Notes under the pieces: generated by a model
What the model was told of the DNA's origin: nothing
Database searches by the model: none
What the model saw: the letters and a program-made list of their open reading frames with translations, nothing else
Assembly (NCBI RefSeq): GCF_001580545.1
Contig: NZ_LRBG01000039.1
Coordinates: forward strand, 124,001-188,000
Reading direction: 5' to 3'
Origin: Paraburkholderia monticola
GTDB lineage: Bacteria > Pseudomonadota > Gammaproteobacteria > Burkholderiales > Burkholderiaceae
Length of the DNA stretch: 64,000 bases
Part shown: positions 62,650 through 64,000 of the stretch, in pieces
Position numbering within the stretch: the first letter of the stretch is position 1
How the letters are laid out: every line of letters starts with the position of its first letter
Program-made: the position numbers and the translations under genes

Positions 62650-63516
62650 TCAGTGTGCGGCCCGCGCGTAAGCGGTCGTCAGGGCGCGGCGCGTCATCTC
62701 GCCCGCCATCGCCGTCTTGTAGTCGATGTCGCCGCGCAGATCGGCGACCGGCGCGCAGGCCGCCATCGCGAGACGCGCGGCTTCGGCGAGCGCCGGTTCG
62801 TCGAGCGGCTTGCCCTGCAGGTACTGCTCCGCGTCGCGCGCTCGCAGGGCCGTGTCGGCGACATTGGTCAGCGCGATTCGCACGGCGCTGAGCGTTCCCG
62901 CGCTCGTGCGCAGCGTGACAGCCGCCGCCGCCGTCGCGAAGTCGCCGGTCTTGCGCTTGAGCTTCGCGTAGCAGGAACCGGTGCCCGCCGCCGGCGTCGG
63001 AATGCGGATTTCCGTCATGATTTCGCCAGGCTCGAGCAGCGTCGCGTAGGTGCCGAGAAAAAAGTCGTCGGCCGACACGATGCGCTCGCCGTGTTCGCCC
63101 ATCAGCACGAACGATGCGTCGAGCGCCATCATCAGCGCGGGGTGGTCGTTGCCTGGATCGCCATGCGACAGGTCACCGCCCAACGTGCCGCGGTAACGCA
63201 CCTGGGGATCGGAAATCTGCCGGGCGCCTTCCACGATCAACGGACAGTGGGTCTGCAGTAGTTCAGACCAGATCAACTCGTTTTCGGTGGTCATCGCGCC
63301 GATGCGGATCTCGCCGCCGGCTTCCCGAATGCCTTTGAGTTCCGCCAGTTTGCCCAGATCGATCAGATGAGCGGGCTCGGCGAAACGCAGCTTCATCATC
63401 GGCAGCAGACTATGGCCGCCAGCCAGCACCTTCGCCTCCGCGCCGTATTCGTTGAGCAGCGCGATGGCTTCCGGCAAGGTCTTTGGAGCGTGGTATTCGA
63501 ACGGGCGCGGGATCAC
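62650..63516 (-). CDS. coxM: CO dehydrogenase medium FAD subunit (CoxM)
   Basis: A 288-residue flavoprotein. The FAD-binding motifs are LAGGHSLLPMMKLR and TLGGDLSHGDPGND, typical of CoxM. The C-terminal domain has the CO_deh_flav_C fold. Translation starts at GTG 63516 (MIPRPFEYH), with AAGGAGG at 63525-63531 a good distance upstream. It is the first gene of the cox operon and divergent from the RcoM-like regulator, leaving 339 bases for control. Confidence 0.95.
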   Translation of the reverse strand: MIPRPFEYHAPKTLPEAIALLNEYGAEAKVLAGGHSLLPMMKLRFAEPAHLIDLGKLAELKGIREAGGEIRIGAMTTENELIWSELLQTHCPLIVEGARQISDPQVRYRGTLGGDLSHGDPGNDHPALMMALDASFVLMGEHGERIVSADDFFLGTYATLLEPGEIMTEIRIPTPAAGTGSCYAKLKRKTGDFATAAAAVTLRTSAGTLSAVRIALTNVADTALRARDAEQYLQGKPLDEPALAEAARLAMAACAPVADLRGDIDYKTAMAGEMTRRALTTAYARAAH

Positions 63517-63855
63517 ACTGGCCTCCTTGTCGTCATGCGCCAGCGAGCGGGCGCCTCAGCAACGTGATCAAGGATTTCACAATGCATCGCAGCAATTCAA
63601 CGCGATTTCCCGAACGGTGGCTCATGTGCGTCAATCACCGGAAAACGTACATGAAACCCGGCCTCGCGCCACCGTCCCGAGCCGTGAGCGGCGCGCTGAT
63701 TTCGACGGGTGCCGCGGGATTTCCATGCCGGTTGCCCGAATGGCGGGTTTACCTGCGTGAAGGCCCTGGAAATTTGCGCGAAAATCGGTAAAGGTCTACC
63801 CGCAACGCCCCTCCGCCATAGAGCATGGACAGCCCATGAAGACAGGAGACGCAAC
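63517..63855. promoter_or_regulatory. Divergent control region of the cox operon and the RcoM-like gene
   Basis: No gene lies in this 339-base gap. Two similar elements, CCGGTTGCC (63728-63736) and GCGGGTTTACC (63743-63753), lie in direct order with their GGTT cores 16 bases apart, and CGGTAAAGG occurs at 63786-63794. LytTR-type regulators such as RcoM bind direct repeats, so these are candidate sites. The cox ribosome-binding site is at its left end, and AGGAG for the regulator at 63844-63848. Confidence 0.4.
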
Positions 63856-64000
63856 GTGAAACCTTCCGAGCCCCTGGCCACGCCGGCGCCCGAACGCCGC
63901 GCGGAAACGTTCCAGCACAAGCTCGAGCAGTTCAACCCGGGGATTGTCTGGCTCGATCTGCAGGGCCGGGTGACGGCGTTCAACGACGTCGCGTTGCAGA
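63856..64000 (+). CDS. rcoM: RcoM-like haem-PAS CO-sensing regulator, 3' truncated by window end
   Basis: Only 48 codons are visible, from GTG 63856 with AGGAG eight bases upstream. They read as a PAS-domain N-terminus: FQHKLEQFNPGIVWLDLQGRV followed by TAFNDVALQ. Both wording and position (directly divergent from coxM) match RcoM of Burkholderia xenovorans, a single-component regulator with a haem-binding PAS domain and a LytTR DNA-binding domain that turns on cox genes in CO. The haem ligands and LytTR domain lie beyond the window, so the call depends on context and the short N-terminus. Confidence 0.75.
   Translation, partial: MKPSEPLATPAPERRAETFQHKLEQFNPGIVWLDLQGRVTAFNDVALQ

Overview
The window is high-GC chromosomal DNA from the Burkholderiaceae, most likely Paraburkholderia or Burkholderia sensu lato. 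This rests on the protein sequences and gene neighbourhoods: a Burkholderia-type trimeric porin, a split cobalamin cluster, a cox locus with a divergent RcoM-type regulator, and many small proline-rich or DUF proteins. Taxonomy is inferred from recognition of families, not from a search. No rRNA, tRNA, CRISPR array, insertion sequence or prophage was recognised.

Layout. 1-7.0 kb: the 3' part of a PLP-dependent Cys/Met enzyme, transketolase, a cupin, several small proteins and a porin. 7.1-10.2 kb: a CobS-like AAA+ ATPase with a CobT-like VWA protein. 10.2-17.1 kb: MarC-family membrane protein, DUF3311 plus sodium:solute symporter, a GST, a diguanylate cyclase coupled to a membrane protein, and an aromatic-acid-exporter-like FUSC protein. 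17.3-18.6 kb: a compact type VI secretion cargo unit (Hcp, Tlde1-like L,D-transpeptidase effector, membrane immunity candidate). 18.8-25 kb: cupredoxin plus metallophosphoesterase, aldo/keto reductase, HAD hydrolase, epoxide hydrolase, a SurE-type nucleotidase. 25-31 kb: an EamA transporter, a secreted multidomain glycoside-hydrolase-like lipoprotein, a second toxin/immunity-like pair (C-terminal toxin-like domain plus DUF4279) and a beta-carbonic anhydrase. 31-35 kb: DUF1488, a DHA2-type MFS exporter, and an AraC/GyrI regulator with an alpha/beta hydrolase.

35.4-44.1 kb is a cobalamin corrin-ring cluster of two divergent operons: cobL-cbiD-cobK-cobM on the minus strand and cobG-cobH-cobI-(cbiG-cobJ fusion) on the plus strand. 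It mixes the oxygen-dependent enzyme CobG with CbiD and CbiG of the anaerobic route. 44.1-47.9 kb encodes an SbcCD/YhaNO-like ATPase-nuclease pair, followed by a DUF445 protein.

49.4-55 kb is more accessory in character, with lower or mixed GC: a frameshifted hydrolase remnant, an NTF2-like protein with a divergent AraC regulator, a GNAT enzyme, an odd membrane ORF without a good start, a secreted hydrolase and a membrane-anchored Mrr-like nuclease.

55.1-63.5 kb is a complete aerobic CO dehydrogenase operon, coxM-S-L-G-D-E, then an XdhC/CoxI-YHS protein and a MocA-like nucleotidyltransferase, all on the minus strand. The large subunit carries the form I signature AYRCSFR, so real CO oxidation is expected. 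The window ends in the first 48 codons of a divergent PAS-type gene that looks like rcoM, the haem-based CO sensor.
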